From JACKJP01 sp050249695 (lineage in GTDB: Bacteria > Pseudomonadota > Alphaproteobacteria > Rhizobiales > Tepidamorphaceae), in NCBI GenBank assembly GCA_050249695.1, contig JBFWQA010000001.1, forward strand, positions 248,001 to 312,000: DNA of 64,000 bases, read 5' to 3'. Shown here piece by piece: positions 45,620 through 54,078 of the stretch. Numbering within the stretch: the stretch's first letter is position 1; the number at the start of each line of letters is the position of its first letter. The notes under the pieces are model-generated. The model searched no databases and had not been told where the DNA came from. It saw only the letters and a list, made by a program, of their open reading frames with translations. A program made the position numbers and the translations under genes.

Positions 45620-46015
45620 TCATTGCCGGCTTCGCGGGACGCCGCGCATGTTCCAGCGTTCTCGCAGCACGCGCAACAACACGGCAGGCCCCAACAGTGC
45701 GATCAGTATGACGCCAATGACGATGGCTTTGCCGGGGATGGATAGAGCCGCAAGTAGCATCCAAAGGTTTGCCGTCACGAAACCGAAGTTGAAGAAGAAA
45801 AGCCAGAAATGTCTGAACGGCGTGTCGGAATGACACTCGACAAATGCCAGCATCGCAGTCCGAGTATAGCACCAGCCCGGCTCCCGGTGCTGGAAATCCG
45901 GGAGAAACACAAGCGCCGATACCAGGGACAGGGCCGAAATCGCAACATAGAGCGCCGCGATGATCGCTATGGAGAGAAAAAATGACCGGTCGAACCAGTA
46001 AAAGAATCTGTCCAT
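45620..46015 (-). CDS. Small integral membrane protein, unknown
   Basis: A 131-residue protein beginning MDRFFYWFDRSFF, with one long hydrophobic segment near residues 12-38 and two more in the C-terminal half (FRHFWLFFFNFGFVTANLWMLL and GKAIVIGVILIALLGPAVLL, about 75-120), and a basic C-terminus. It starts 17 bases after the phosphomannomutase stop on the same strand, suggesting co-transcription. No family is recognised. It appears lower in GC and richer in Phe than its neighbours, as expected for a membrane protein. Confidence 0.65.
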   Translation of the reverse strand: MDRFFYWFDRSFFLSIAIIAALYVAISALSLVSALVFLPDFQHREPGWCYTRTAMLAFVECHSDTPFRHFWLFFFNFGFVTANLWMLLAALSIPGKAIVIGVILIALLGPAVLLRVLRERWNMRGVPRSRQ

Positions 46016-46031
46016 AGGCCCGCTGTAGCGC

Positions 46032-47531
46032 TCAAATCTTCTGATTGTATTCGCCCACTTCCGGCTGTGCGGAAAGATAGCCGTCGATCTCGGCGAAGAC
46101 GTCGCGCATCCCCTGTTCCGATTGGGGGCTCTCCACCACGACGACCAGTTCCGGCTTGTTGGAGGAGGCGCGCACCAGCCCCCAGCTGCCGTCTTCCAGC
46201 ATGATGCGGATGCCGTTGACGGTGACGATGTCACGCACCTTCTGGCCCGCGAAGGTCTCGCCCGCCTCGATGCGGGCCTTGAAATGCGCGATGGTCCGCT
46301 CCACCACCTCATATTTGATCTCGTCGGCGCAATGCGGCGACATCGTCGGCGAAGTCCATGTCCGGGGCAGCGAGCGGCGCAGGTCGGCCATCGACTTGCC
46401 GGGATTGCGATCGAGCATTTCCAGCACCGCGATGGCCGAGATCAGCCCGTCGTCATAGCCGCGCCCGACCGGCGGGTTGAAGAAGAAATGGCCGGATTTC
46501 TCAAAGCCGGCGAGGGCCCCGGTCTCGTTGACCCGGCGCTTCATGTAGGAATGGCCGGTCTTCCAGTATTCGGTCGTCGCGCCCGTCGCCAGCAGCTGCG
46601 GGTCGGTCAGGTAGAGCCCGGTCGATTTCACATCGACGATGAATTTGGCACCGGGAATCTTGCTGGCCAGATCGCGGGCGATCAGTACGCCGATCTTGTC
46701 GGCGAAGATCTCCTCGCCCTCATTGTCGACCACGCCGCAGCGGTCGCCGTCGCCGTCGAAGCCGAGGCCGACATCGGCGCCCGTCTCGCGCACCTTCTCG
46801 GCAATGGCGTGCAGCATCTTCATGTCTTCGGGGTTCGGGTTGTAGCGCGGGAAGGTCCAGTCGAGATCGCAGTCGAGTTCGATGACCTCGGCGCCGATGG
46901 CGCGCAGCACATCGGGAGAAAAGACGGACGGCGTGCCGTTGCCGCAGGCGCAGACCACCTTGATCGGCCGCGACAGCCTGTGGCCCTTCGCAAGGTCGGC
47001 CATGTAGCGTGCCGCGACCCCGGTTTCCACCTCCAGCGTGCCGCCGCCCACCTCGTCGAACGCGGCCGAAAGGACGATGTCCTTCAGCATGTTGATCTCG
47101 TCGGGGCCGAAGGTGCGCGGCCGGTCGGCGCCCATCTTGATGCCCGTCCAGCCATTGTCATTGTGGCTCGCCGTCACCATCGCGACGGCCGGGGCATCGA
47201 GGTCGAACTGGGCGAAATAGGCCATCGGCGTCACCGCAAGGCCGATGTCGCGAACCCGGCACCCGGCCGCCAGCAGTCCCGATGTCAGCGCCAGCTTGAT
47301 CGACTGCGAATAGGAGCGGAAATCATGCCCGACGACGATATGGCGTTCCACGCCGAGCTTGCCGAGCAGCGTGCCGATGCCGAGGCCGATCGCCTGCGCG
47401 CCCATAAGGTTGAGTTCGCTTTCAAACAGCCAGCGCGCGTCATATTCGCGAAAGCCCGTGGGCTTCACCAGCGGAAGCTTCTCGAATTCGGCGGTATTGA
47501 TGGCGGCGCTGGCGACGGGCTTGGGAAACAT
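46032..47531 (-). CDS. Phosphomannomutase/phosphoglucomutase
   Basis: A 499-residue alpha-D-phosphohexomutase of the ManB/AlgC type. The phosphoserine loop is VTASHNDNGWTGIKMG, the Mg2+ loop is GFDGDGDRCGV, and the sugar-binding loop is GFEKSGHFFF. The ATG at 47531 (MFPKPVASAA) is preferred over the upstream in-frame start at 47585. It interconverts hexose 6- and 1-phosphates for polysaccharide and LPS precursor synthesis. Confidence 0.92.
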   Translation of the reverse strand: MFPKPVASAAINTAEFEKLPLVKPTGFREYDARWLFESELNLMGAQAIGLGIGTLLGKLGVERHIVVGHDFRSYSQSIKLALTSGLLAAGCRVRDIGLAVTPMAYFAQFDLDAPAVAMVTASHNDNGWTGIKMGADRPRTFGPDEINMLKDIVLSAAFDEVGGGTLEVETGVAARYMADLAKGHRLSRPIKVVCACGNGTPSVFSPDVLRAIGAEVIELDCDLDWTFPRYNPNPEDMKMLHAIAEKVRETGADVGLGFDGDGDRCGVVDNEGEEIFADKIGVLIARDLASKIPGAKFIVDVKSTGLYLTDPQLLATGATTEYWKTGHSYMKRRVNETGALAGFEKSGHFFFNPPVGRGYDDGLISAIAVLEMLDRNPGKSMADLRRSLPRTWTSPTMSPHCADEIKYEVVERTIAHFKARIEAGETFAGQKVRDIVTVNGIRIMLEDGSWGLVRASSNKPELVVVVESPQSEQGMRDVFAEIDGYLSAQPEVGEYNQKI

Positions 47532-47649
47532 GGATGGGAAGTCCTTGAAAGCGAAATTGGGTGCGGTGCACAATAAGCCCCGCAATCATGTCGGGAATGT
47601 GGGTAGCGCAAGGCGGGTTCCGCGCCAAGCGGGCTTTCGGGGCGGGTGC

Positions 47650-48165
47650 CTACTGCTTCAGAACGAGGCGGTCGCCCTCGACGGAGAAGGAACTGAGCCG
47701 CCCGAGAAAGCTCATGCCGAGGAGCGTGATGCCGAGCCGGCCTTTTTCGGCCACCGTCGCGTTCACGTCGCGCAGCATGACCGAGCCGACGGCGACCCGG
47801 CTCAGCACGACCCGCGCGGCGCGCGCTTCGCCGTTGGCGGTCTGCGTCCTGATATTGTAGTCGAGCCGGGCCGGGCTGAGGCCGAGGCGCTCGGCGTCCT
47901 CATAGGTGAGCGCGATGGAACTCGCGCCCGTATCGACCAGCACATCGATGTCGCGGCCATCGATCGTCGCCTCCGCGAAGTAATGGCCATTGCGGTGACG
48001 TTCGATTTCCTCGCGTCCGCCCGCATAGGCGGATCGCATCTGCTCGCGCTTGACCTCGCCGGCGCTCTGTTCGGCAATCGCGTCGCTTCGTTTTTCAAGC
48101 AGGGGCGCGGCCATTGCCGCAAGGACGGCCAAACCCGCCGCGATGACGAAAAGGCGCATTGCCAT
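47650..48165 (-). CDS. Retropepsin-like aspartic protease, TIGR02281 family (copy A)
   Basis: A 171-residue membrane-anchored protein with one N-terminal hydrophobic helix (LFVIAAGLAVLAAMAAPLL) and a single-domain clan AA aspartic protease region containing the active-site VDTGASS near residue 77 and LLGMSFLGRLSSF near 150. Such proteins are expected to act as dimers on the periplasmic side. A second family member lies at 48262-48960. The natural substrate is unknown for the family. An ATG at 48159 is an alternative start. Confidence 0.82.
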   Translation of the reverse strand: MAMRLFVIAAGLAVLAAMAAPLLEKRSDAIAEQSAGEVKREQMRSAYAGGREEIERHRNGHYFAEATIDGRDIDVLVDTGASSIALTYEDAERLGLSPARLDYNIRTQTANGEARAARVVLSRVAVGSVMLRDVNATVAEKGRLGITLLGMSFLGRLSSFSVEGDRLVLKQ

Positions 48166-48261
48166 GGCGCTCCAGCAGTTAGAATACTGCCGGATCGTGC
48201 CAGCGCTTCGCCAACAAAGTCTGAAGGCGAGCGGCCTTCATCATTGCTGGTTAAGTATGGC

Positions 48262-48960
48262 TTAAGGCGTCAGAACCAGTCGGTCGCCGCTGATCGACAT
48301 GCTGGAGAAGCGATTGAGCGCGTTGTTGCCCAGGAGGCTGACATCCAGCGCGCCTTCGGGCGCCACAAGGACGCCGAGGCCCCGCAGCGTCACGCCGCCG
48401 AAACTCAGTTCGTCGATGGTCGTCGGCGCCATCAGGGCGCGCCCGTTCGCCGTGCTGACCGGCACGGTATAGTTCAGGCTGGCCATGTCGATCCCGGCGC
48501 GCCGCGCGTCGGATGACTTGAGCGACGTACGCGTCGCGCCGGTATCGATCATCATTTGAACGTCGCCGCCATTGGCGTTCGCGGCAACGTGGAAATGCCC
48601 GTCGATACCCCGGTGGAGGACGACCTCTCCCTGCGCCGTGACGGTGGCGCGCCCGGGAACGAGTGTGCCGATCACGCGGTCGGCGACGACCGACAGGTCG
48701 TTGCGGAACGTGTAAAGGACCACGAGCACGAGCCCGATCAGCGCCCAGCTGACCGCCGCGGCGAAGCCCCGCGCCAGCGCGCCGGGCCTGCGCGCACCGG
48801 CCAGCGCGCTGCCCCCGATGACGATCAGAAGCGCGGTCAGCGAGACGATTTGCGCCAGATCCTCATTGGCGAAATCGGTCGCGGCATCGTGGCGCATGAT
48901 CAGTGCGATGCCGCCGATGACGAGCACGGCGAGACCGGCCAGCAGCAATATGCGGTTCAT
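48262..48960 (-). CDS. Retropepsin-like aspartic protease, TIGR02281 family (copy B)
   Basis: A 232-residue membrane protein: three hydrophobic helices in the first 95 residues (ILLLAGLAVLVIGGIALIM; IVSLTALLIVIGGSAL; AAVSWALIGLVLVVLY) then a protease domain with the active-site MIDTGATRTSLK and a C-terminal LLGNNALNRFSSMSISGDRLVL resembling that of copy A. The ATG at 48960 overlaps the stop of the upstream DUF1289 gene by four bases. Divergence in membrane architecture suggests the two proteases cut different partners. Confidence 0.85.
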   Translation of the reverse strand: MNRILLLAGLAVLVIGGIALIMRHDAATDFANEDLAQIVSLTALLIVIGGSALAGARRPGALARGFAAAVSWALIGLVLVVLYTFRNDLSVVADRVIGTLVPGRATVTAQGEVVLHRGIDGHFHVAANANGGDVQMMIDTGATRTSLKSSDARRAGIDMASLNYTVPVSTANGRALMAPTTIDELSFGGVTLRGLGVLVAPEGALDVSLLGNNALNRFSSMSISGDRLVLTP

Positions 48961-49145
48961 GGCAGCGGGCCGCCGTTGCGCGCTTCCAGCGAGGCGATCA
49001 GGCGCCGCCGCTGGTCGTCGTTGAGGCTCGGCCATGCCGCTATCTCGTCGCCCGTGCGCCGGCAACCGGCGCACCAGCCGGTGGCGGGATCGAGAAAACA
49101 GACCCCGCAACAGGGGCTTTTGACGGTGGGCGAGGGCTGATCCAT
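48957..49145 (-). CDS. DUF1289-family small cysteine-rich protein
   Basis: A 62-residue protein with the DUF1289 signature: SPCCGVCFLDPATGWCAGCRRTGDEIAAW, i.e. four to five cysteines likely coordinating a metal or iron-sulfur centre. The function of the family is not established. Its stop overlaps the start of the aspartic protease gene (ATGA) and its start is 5 bases from the cobS stop, so it belongs to a cobS-DUF1289-protease operon. Confidence 0.85.
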   Translation of the reverse strand: MDQPSPTVKSPCCGVCFLDPATGWCAGCRRTGDEIAAWPSLNDDQRRRLIASLEARNGGPLP

Positions 49146-49150
49146 CACGC

Positions 49151-49960
49151 TCAAAGATGGGTGAAGGCGGCCAGAACCGCAAGAAAGGCGATGAGGCATA
49201 TCTGTTGCGCGGCCCCGGCGACGTCGCCGGTCTGCCCGCCGATCTGGCGCTGCGCGAGCCATGCCGTGCCCAGCGCGGCGAGCGCGGCACAGGCCGATGC
49301 GAGGGCGAGGGTGAGGAATGACGTCGCGGGCCATGCGGTGACGACGCCGATGAGAAGCGCCGCGATCCATGCGCTGGCGTAGGCCTGTCCGGAAGGCCGG
49401 CCGGCGGCGTAGGACGCACCCTCGCGCCGCACCGCCGGCAACGCATAGCCGATATGCAGCGAGGCGGCTCGGGACACCGCCTCCGCCCCGATCAGCGCCG
49501 CGCCCGCCGCGGCCGGTCCGAGGCGCTCCGCCAGCAAGGCGATGGCCGCCGCGCGGAACGAGAGGCTGAGCAGCAGGGCTGCCGCGCCATAGGTGCCGAG
49601 GCGGCTGTCCTTCATGATTTCGAGCTTGTGCGTCTTCTCCCAGCCGCCGCCGAAGCCGTCCGCCATGTCGGCGAGCCCGTCTTCATGGAAGGCGCCCGTC
49701 GTCAGCAGTCCCGCCGCCAGCGCCGCGATGGCGGCCAGTACCGGCGAACCGGTAAGCCATGCGAACAGGATCAGCACGACGGCCTGGATGCCGCCGGTGG
49801 CGATGCCGACAAGCGGAAACGCCCTGAGCGTCCGGGAGAACGGCGGCAGGCTGTGGTCACCGCCTGCCGAGACGACCGGCAGCCGCGTGAAGAAGCGGAG
49901 CGCATCGCGCGTATCGGCCAGCCAGCCCGCAGTCTCTTCGCCCGCACGTTCAAGGTTCAT
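49151..49960 (-). CDS. cobS: Adenosylcobinamide-GDP ribazoletransferase (cobalamin synthase)
   Basis: A 269-residue multi-pass membrane enzyme (CobS of enteric nomenclature, CobV of Pseudomonas) joining adenosylcobinamide-GDP to alpha-ribazole. The conserved GAFHEDGLADMADGFGGGW and IMKDSRLGTYGA motifs are present in a hydrophobic context. The ATG at 49960 (MNLERAGEE) was chosen; the frame extends upstream without family similarity. It is divergent from cobT 113 bases away, so the last steps of B12 nucleotide-loop assembly are encoded together. No cobalamin riboswitch fits in the short intergenic region. Confidence 0.94.
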   Translation of the reverse strand: MNLERAGEETAGWLADTRDALRFFTRLPVVSAGGDHSLPPFSRTLRAFPLVGIATGGIQAVVLILFAWLTGSPVLAAIAALAAGLLTTGAFHEDGLADMADGFGGGWEKTHKLEIMKDSRLGTYGAAALLLSLSFRAAAIALLAERLGPAAAGAALIGAEAVSRAASLHIGYALPAVRREGASYAAGRPSGQAYASAWIAALLIGVVTAWPATSFLTLALASACAALAALGTAWLAQRQIGGQTGDVAGAAQQICLIAFLAVLAAFTHL

Positions 49961-50073
49961 CGCCCGCTCCGGTTGATTGTTGCGCGGCGAAGCGTATACG
50001 AGACGGCGAAGATTCTGCCACACCGATTCATGCCCGCGCCATTCGGCGCCATGCATCACTTCGGGAGCCCGCC

Positions 50074-51093
50074 ATGACTGCAACCGGAATGCCTTTCGAC
50101 GACGTCCGGGCCCTCGTCGCCCGCATGCCCGCGCCTGACGAGGCAGCGGCATCGAAGGCCGCCGCGCGCGAGTCGCAATTGCTGAAGCCTGCGGGCGCCC
50201 TGGGCAGGCTTGAAGAGATTGCGGCGTGGCTCGCCACCTGGCAGGGACGCCATCCCCCGCGCGTCGACCGGCCCGTCGCGGCCGTTTTCGCTGGCAATCA
50301 CGGTGTCGCCGCGCGCGGCGTTTCCGCCTATCCGGCGAGCGTGACCGCCGAGATGATGGAAGCATTCCGCAACGGCAAGGCGGCCATCAACCAGCTCTGC
50401 GCCGCCAACGATATCGGCCTGAAACTGTTCGATCTGGCGCTCGACTATCCGACGGCCGACTTCACGCGGGAGGCCGCGCTCGACGAAAAGGGCTGCGCCG
50501 GCACCATTGCCTTCGGCATGGAAGCGATCGCCGGCGGTGCCGACCTCCTCTGCATCGGCGAGATGGGTATCGGCAACACGACGGCGGCGGCGGCGCTCGG
50601 CGCGGCGCTGTTCGGCGGGCGGGGCGCCGACTGGGCCGGCCCTGGCACGGGGCTCGACGCGGCCGGCATATCCCGCAAGGCTGCCGTCATCGACGAGGCG
50701 CTGGCGTTGCACGGACAGTCGCTTGCAGATCCGCTCGAGGCGCTGCGGCGGGTCGGGGGGCGTGAACTGGCCGCCATGGCCGGCGCGATCATCGCGGCGA
50801 GGTTCGAAAAGATTCCCGTTATCGTCGACGGCTTTGCGGCAACGGCCTCCGCCGCCGTCCTCTGGAAGATCAGCCCGGCCTCGCTCGACCATTGCCTCTT
50901 CGCGCACAGGTCCGCCGAGCCGGCGCACGACCGTTTGCTGCAGGCGATGGGCAAGACGCCGCTGTTCGACTTCCGTATGCGACTGGGCGAGGCAACCGGG
51001 GCGGCGCTTGCGGTCCCGGTGGTCCGGGCAGCGGCCGCCCTTCATGCGGGGATGGGCACGTTCGAGGAAGCGGGCGTATCGGGCAGGGCCTGA
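50074..51093 (+). CDS. cobT: Nicotinate-nucleotide--dimethylbenzimidazole phosphoribosyltransferase
   Basis: A 339-residue CobT (CobU in Pseudomonas nomenclature). It makes alpha-ribazole phosphate from dimethylbenzimidazole and nicotinate mononucleotide. Motifs: AVFAGNHGVAARGVSAYP, GEMGIGNTTAAAALGAALFGG, and a C-terminal LRLGEATGAALAVPVVRAAAALHAGMGTFEEAGV-type ending (positions 300-337 approximately) with the catalytic Glu. The gene faces the sensor-kinase gene, ending 20 bases from it. Confidence 0.96.
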   Translation: MTATGMPFDDVRALVARMPAPDEAAASKAAARESQLLKPAGALGRLEEIAAWLATWQGRHPPRVDRPVAAVFAGNHGVAARGVSAYPASVTAEMMEAFRNGKAAINQLCAANDIGLKLFDLALDYPTADFTREAALDEKGCAGTIAFGMEAIAGGADLLCIGEMGIGNTTAAAALGAALFGGRGADWAGPGTGLDAAGISRKAAVIDEALALHGQSLADPLEALRRVGGRELAAMAGAIIAARFEKIPVIVDGFAATASAAVLWKISPASLDHCLFAHRSAEPAHDRLLQAMGKTPLFDFRMRLGEATGAALAVPVVRAAAALHAGMGTFEEAGVSGRA

Positions 51094-51112
51094 CGGCGGG
51101 CCGGGAAGGACG

Positions 51113-52633
51113 TCAGGCAGCGTAGGTGTCGCGACCCAGCGGCGGCAGCGCCGTCATGACGCGTTCGCGCGGGAACATCACGGTGACCGTCGTCCCCTCG
51201 CGCAACTTCGACTGCAAGTCGAAGCGCCCGCCATGGAGTTCGATCAGGCTGATGACGATGGGCAGGCCGAGACCTGACCCTTCCTCGGCACTCTTGAGGG
51301 CCTGACTGCCGCGTCCGAAGGTCTGCTTGATGATCGGGATTTCTTCGTCCGGGATGCCGGGCCCGTTGTCCTTGACGCTGAGATATTGCCCGCCGCCCTT
51401 GGTCCAGCCGACGATCAGGGTCACTACCCCGCCATTGGGCGTGAATTTGATCGCGTTGGTCAGGAGGTTGATGGCAATCTGCCGCACCGCCCGCTCGTCG
51501 GCCCAGATCTTCGGCAGGCCGGGTGCGATATCTTCCACGATCGTCACGCCGCGCTCCTGCGCGCGCAGTTTCAGGAGGTGGTGGCACTCGGCGACCGTAT
51601 TGGGCAGCGAAACCGCTTCCTCCGAAAGATTATAACGCCCCGCCTCGATCCGCGAGAGATCGAGAATTTCGTTGATCAGATTGAGAAGGTGCTGCCCGCT
51701 GCGGTGAATGTCCGCTGAATATTCCCGATAGGCGGGGATTTCATGCCTGCCGAGCAGTTCGTCCTTCATGACTTCCGAAAAGCCCAGAATGGCGTTCAGA
51801 GGCGTGCGCAGTTCATGGCTCATGGTCGCCAGGAACCGCGATTTTGCGAGGTTGGCCTGTTCCGCGCGCCGCCGGGCTTCGTCGGAAATCGATTTTGACT
51901 GCTCCAGCTCGCCGATCAGGGCGTCCTTTTCGGCCGTCAGGCTCAGCGTCGACCGGTAGGACTGGTGCATCTTGTAAGTCAGGATGGCAAAGAAGACCTG
52001 GGCGCCGATCGCGAAGAGGGCCATCGCGTAGTTGAGCACGCCGCCGATCAGAAGAAAGCGCAGCGCGGCGGTGAGGGTGATCGGCAGCGAAGAGATCAGC
52101 ATCGCGCGCGGGCGGTTGTTCGCAAGGACCGTGCGGATCGCCAGGAACATCAGCGTTGCGGCGAACAGGAACGTCAGCATCGCATTGCTGGCATCGTCAT
52201 AGGGAACGAAGGCCAGCGTGCCGACGAGCGAGCCGTTGAAGAACTCCAGCGCATCGAACCGGGTGGTCCATTTGCGCGCCGATGCATTCTCCTCGCGCAG
52301 GAACTGGCGCGCCGAATACATCATCAACGCATTGCCGAACAGTACGCCGATCAGCCAGAGCCCGGCATTGCCCATGGTCGACCATGTCGTGGCCGCAACC
52401 GCAATAACGATCGCCAGCACCGGCAGGATGATGCCGCCCGAGAGCAGATTGCGGGCATATGTCCGAAGCAGTTCGTTGTCGAATTCGGGCGCGATGCCCG
52501 TCTGCGATGTCAGTTTGGCGCGCGCGGTCTTGACCTGCTGGGTAACGTGCTTGCGCCCGGCAGTCCGCGCCGTCGCCTGCTGGCGGGCGGGATTTCCGGA
52601 TGTCTCCGGGCTGTTCGCCGGCGGGTTACTCAT
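51113..52633 (-). CDS. Membrane sensor histidine kinase (PleC/PdhS-like core)
   Basis: A 506-residue sensor kinase. After a polar N-terminus (about 70 residues) there are six or so membrane helices arranged in pairs (about 75-230), a short coiled coil (ALIGELEQSKSISDEARRRAEQ), a HisKA domain with the phospho-acceptor His in FLATMSHELRTPLNAILGFSEVM, and a HATPase with N, G1 and G2 boxes (NLLTNAIKFTP, DNGPGIP, GSGLGLPI). The DHp sequence resembles alphaproteobacterial PleC/PdhS kinases, many of which control cell-cycle or surface processes via DivK; no response regulator is encoded nearby. The ATG at 52633 was chosen over 52690. Confidence 0.88.
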   Translation of the reverse strand: MSNPPANSPETSGNPARQQATARTAGRKHVTQQVKTARAKLTSQTGIAPEFDNELLRTYARNLLSGGIILPVLAIVIAVAATTWSTMGNAGLWLIGVLFGNALMMYSARQFLREENASARKWTTRFDALEFFNGSLVGTLAFVPYDDASNAMLTFLFAATLMFLAIRTVLANNRPRAMLISSLPITLTAALRFLLIGGVLNYAMALFAIGAQVFFAILTYKMHQSYRSTLSLTAEKDALIGELEQSKSISDEARRRAEQANLAKSRFLATMSHELRTPLNAILGFSEVMKDELLGRHEIPAYREYSADIHRSGQHLLNLINEILDLSRIEAGRYNLSEEAVSLPNTVAECHHLLKLRAQERGVTIVEDIAPGLPKIWADERAVRQIAINLLTNAIKFTPNGGVVTLIVGWTKGGGQYLSVKDNGPGIPDEEIPIIKQTFGRGSQALKSAEEGSGLGLPIVISLIELHGGRFDLQSKLREGTTVTVMFPRERVMTALPPLGRDTYAA

Positions 52634-52827
52634 ACACCACTTCCCACGGCCGGAGCCCCCAGCCGATGCGCTTTTCCTCAAACAAGCCATGACAATGCCG
52701 CGGTCGCGTTGAAAATTCTTTAACCAAGAAATCTGTCTTGAGCCGATTTCTGCCGCGGCCGCGAGAACGGTTGCCTGATCCTTTCTAAGCCTGCGACAAT
52801 CGTCACTCGCCCATCCAAGAGGTCCCT

Positions 52828-53439
52828 ATGAAGCTATACACGCAAAGACGCGCCCCCAATCCGCGCCGGGTTCACATGTTTTTGGCCGAGAAGGGGCTGG
52901 AGATTCACACCGTCGACTTCGACATCATGGCCGGCGCGCATCGCAGCGATGAATTGCGCGCGCTCAACCCCGCCATGACGCTGCCGGTGCTCGTACTCGA
53001 CGATGGCACGCCGATCGCGGAGTCGGTCGCCATCTGCCGGTATATTGAGGAACTCCACCCCGAGCCCTGTCTGATGGGCCGGACCGCGCTCGAGCGGGCG
53101 ACGACCGAGATGTGGAACCGCCGCGCCGAATTGCTGCTGGCCCTCCCGGTCATGTTCACGGTACGCCATGCGGTGCCGGCCTTCGCGGTGCTGGAGCCGG
53201 AACAGGTCGCCGACTGGGCGGCGCTCAGCCGCCGCAAGGCGCTGGAAGGCATGTCGCTGCTCAACCATCAGCTTGAGAAGACGCAATTCATCGCCGGACC
53301 AGAGTTCACCATCGCCGATATCACCGCCTTCGTGGGGGTCGAGTTCGGCAGGATCGTCAAGCTCTCGATCCCAGAGGAAATGACAGGTCTGACGCGCTGG
53401 CGGGCAGAGGTCGCGGCGCGGCCTTCCGCCTCAGCGTAA
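52828..53439 (+). CDS. Glutathione S-transferase family protein
   Basis: A 203-residue GST. The thioredoxin-like N-domain begins MKLYTQRRAPNPRRVHMFLAEKGL, with the glutathione-binding MTLPVLVLDDGTPIAESVAICRYIEE; the helical C-domain ends with FIAGPEFTIADITAFVGVEFG, the conserved N-capping/Asp motif. It has Arg-rich residues near the usual catalytic Ser/Tyr position, so chemistry cannot be predicted. AAGAGGT precedes the ATG. The UDG-family gene starts 5 bases after its stop. Confidence 0.92.
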   Translation: MKLYTQRRAPNPRRVHMFLAEKGLEIHTVDFDIMAGAHRSDELRALNPAMTLPVLVLDDGTPIAESVAICRYIEELHPEPCLMGRTALERATTEMWNRRAELLLALPVMFTVRHAVPAFAVLEPEQVADWAALSRRKALEGMSLLNHQLEKTQFIAGPEFTIADITAFVGVEFGRIVKLSIPEEMTGLTRWRAEVAARPSASA

Positions 53440-53443
53440 GTCG

Positions 53444-54061
53444 ATGGGTCAGGACGATATCGCACGGTTGGAGCGGCTGATCGCGGCCTGCAGGGTCTGC
53501 GCCGACAATCCGCTCGGAAGACCTCTGGCGCATGCGCCCCGGCCGGTTGTCCGGATGTCGCCGACGGCGCGGCTGTGCATCGCGGGTCAGGCGCCCGGCA
53601 CGAGGGTGCATGCCAGCGGCATGCCGTTCACCGATCCTTCAGGCGACAGGCTGCGCGATTGGCTCGGCATCGATGCGGAGACATTCTACGACAGCCGGCG
53701 CGTTGCCATCGTGCCCATGGGGCTATGCTTTCCCGGCCTTGACGCGAAGGGCGGCGATCTGCCGCCGCGACGGGAATGCCGGCAGACCTGGCATGACCGC
53801 ATATTTGCCGCCATGCCGCAGCTGGACCTTGTCCTGGCGATCGGCGTCCACGCCCAGGCCTACCATCTGGGCGGCAGGCGCGGACAAAATCTCACCGAGA
53901 CCGTTGCCGATTTTGCAACGATACTGGCTGAGGAGCGGCATCCGCGTATCCTGCCGCTGCCGCACCCGTCATGGCGCAACAATGCGTGGCTGAAGAAGAA
54001 CCCCTGGTTCCAGCGCGATCTGCTGCCGCGGCTGAGGCAGGAAGTCGCGCGGTTGATCTGA
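53444..54061 (+). CDS. Uracil-DNA glycosylase-superfamily protein
   Basis: A 205-residue protein of the UDG-like fold. Motif I appears as GQAPGTRVHASGMPFTDPSGDRLR near residue 48 and the C-terminal motif II region as PLPHPSWRNNAWLKKNPWF. The cysteine pattern of [4Fe-4S] family 4/5 UDGs is incomplete: an early CRVC pair is present but the later pair is not obvious. This fits the general uracil-DNA-glycosylase-family group of unproven activity. It follows the GST gene closely. Confidence 0.85.
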   Translation: MGQDDIARLERLIAACRVCADNPLGRPLAHAPRPVVRMSPTARLCIAGQAPGTRVHASGMPFTDPSGDRLRDWLGIDAETFYDSRRVAIVPMGLCFPGLDAKGGDLPPRRECRQTWHDRIFAAMPQLDLVLAIGVHAQAYHLGGRRGQNLTETVADFATILAEERHPRILPLPHPSWRNNAWLKKNPWFQRDLLPRLRQEVARLI

Positions 54062-54078
54062 TGGCAGAGCCGGTCCGG

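Noticed and set aside
46122..47576. A 484-residue open frame on the plus strand opposite the phosphomannomutase
   Set aside because: Antisense artefact; no recognisable domain, while the minus strand has all phosphohexomutase motifs.
49961..50073. Possible cobalamin riboswitch between cobS and cobT
   Set aside because: The interval is only 113 bases and shows no B12-box-like conserved core; a riboswitch would not fit.
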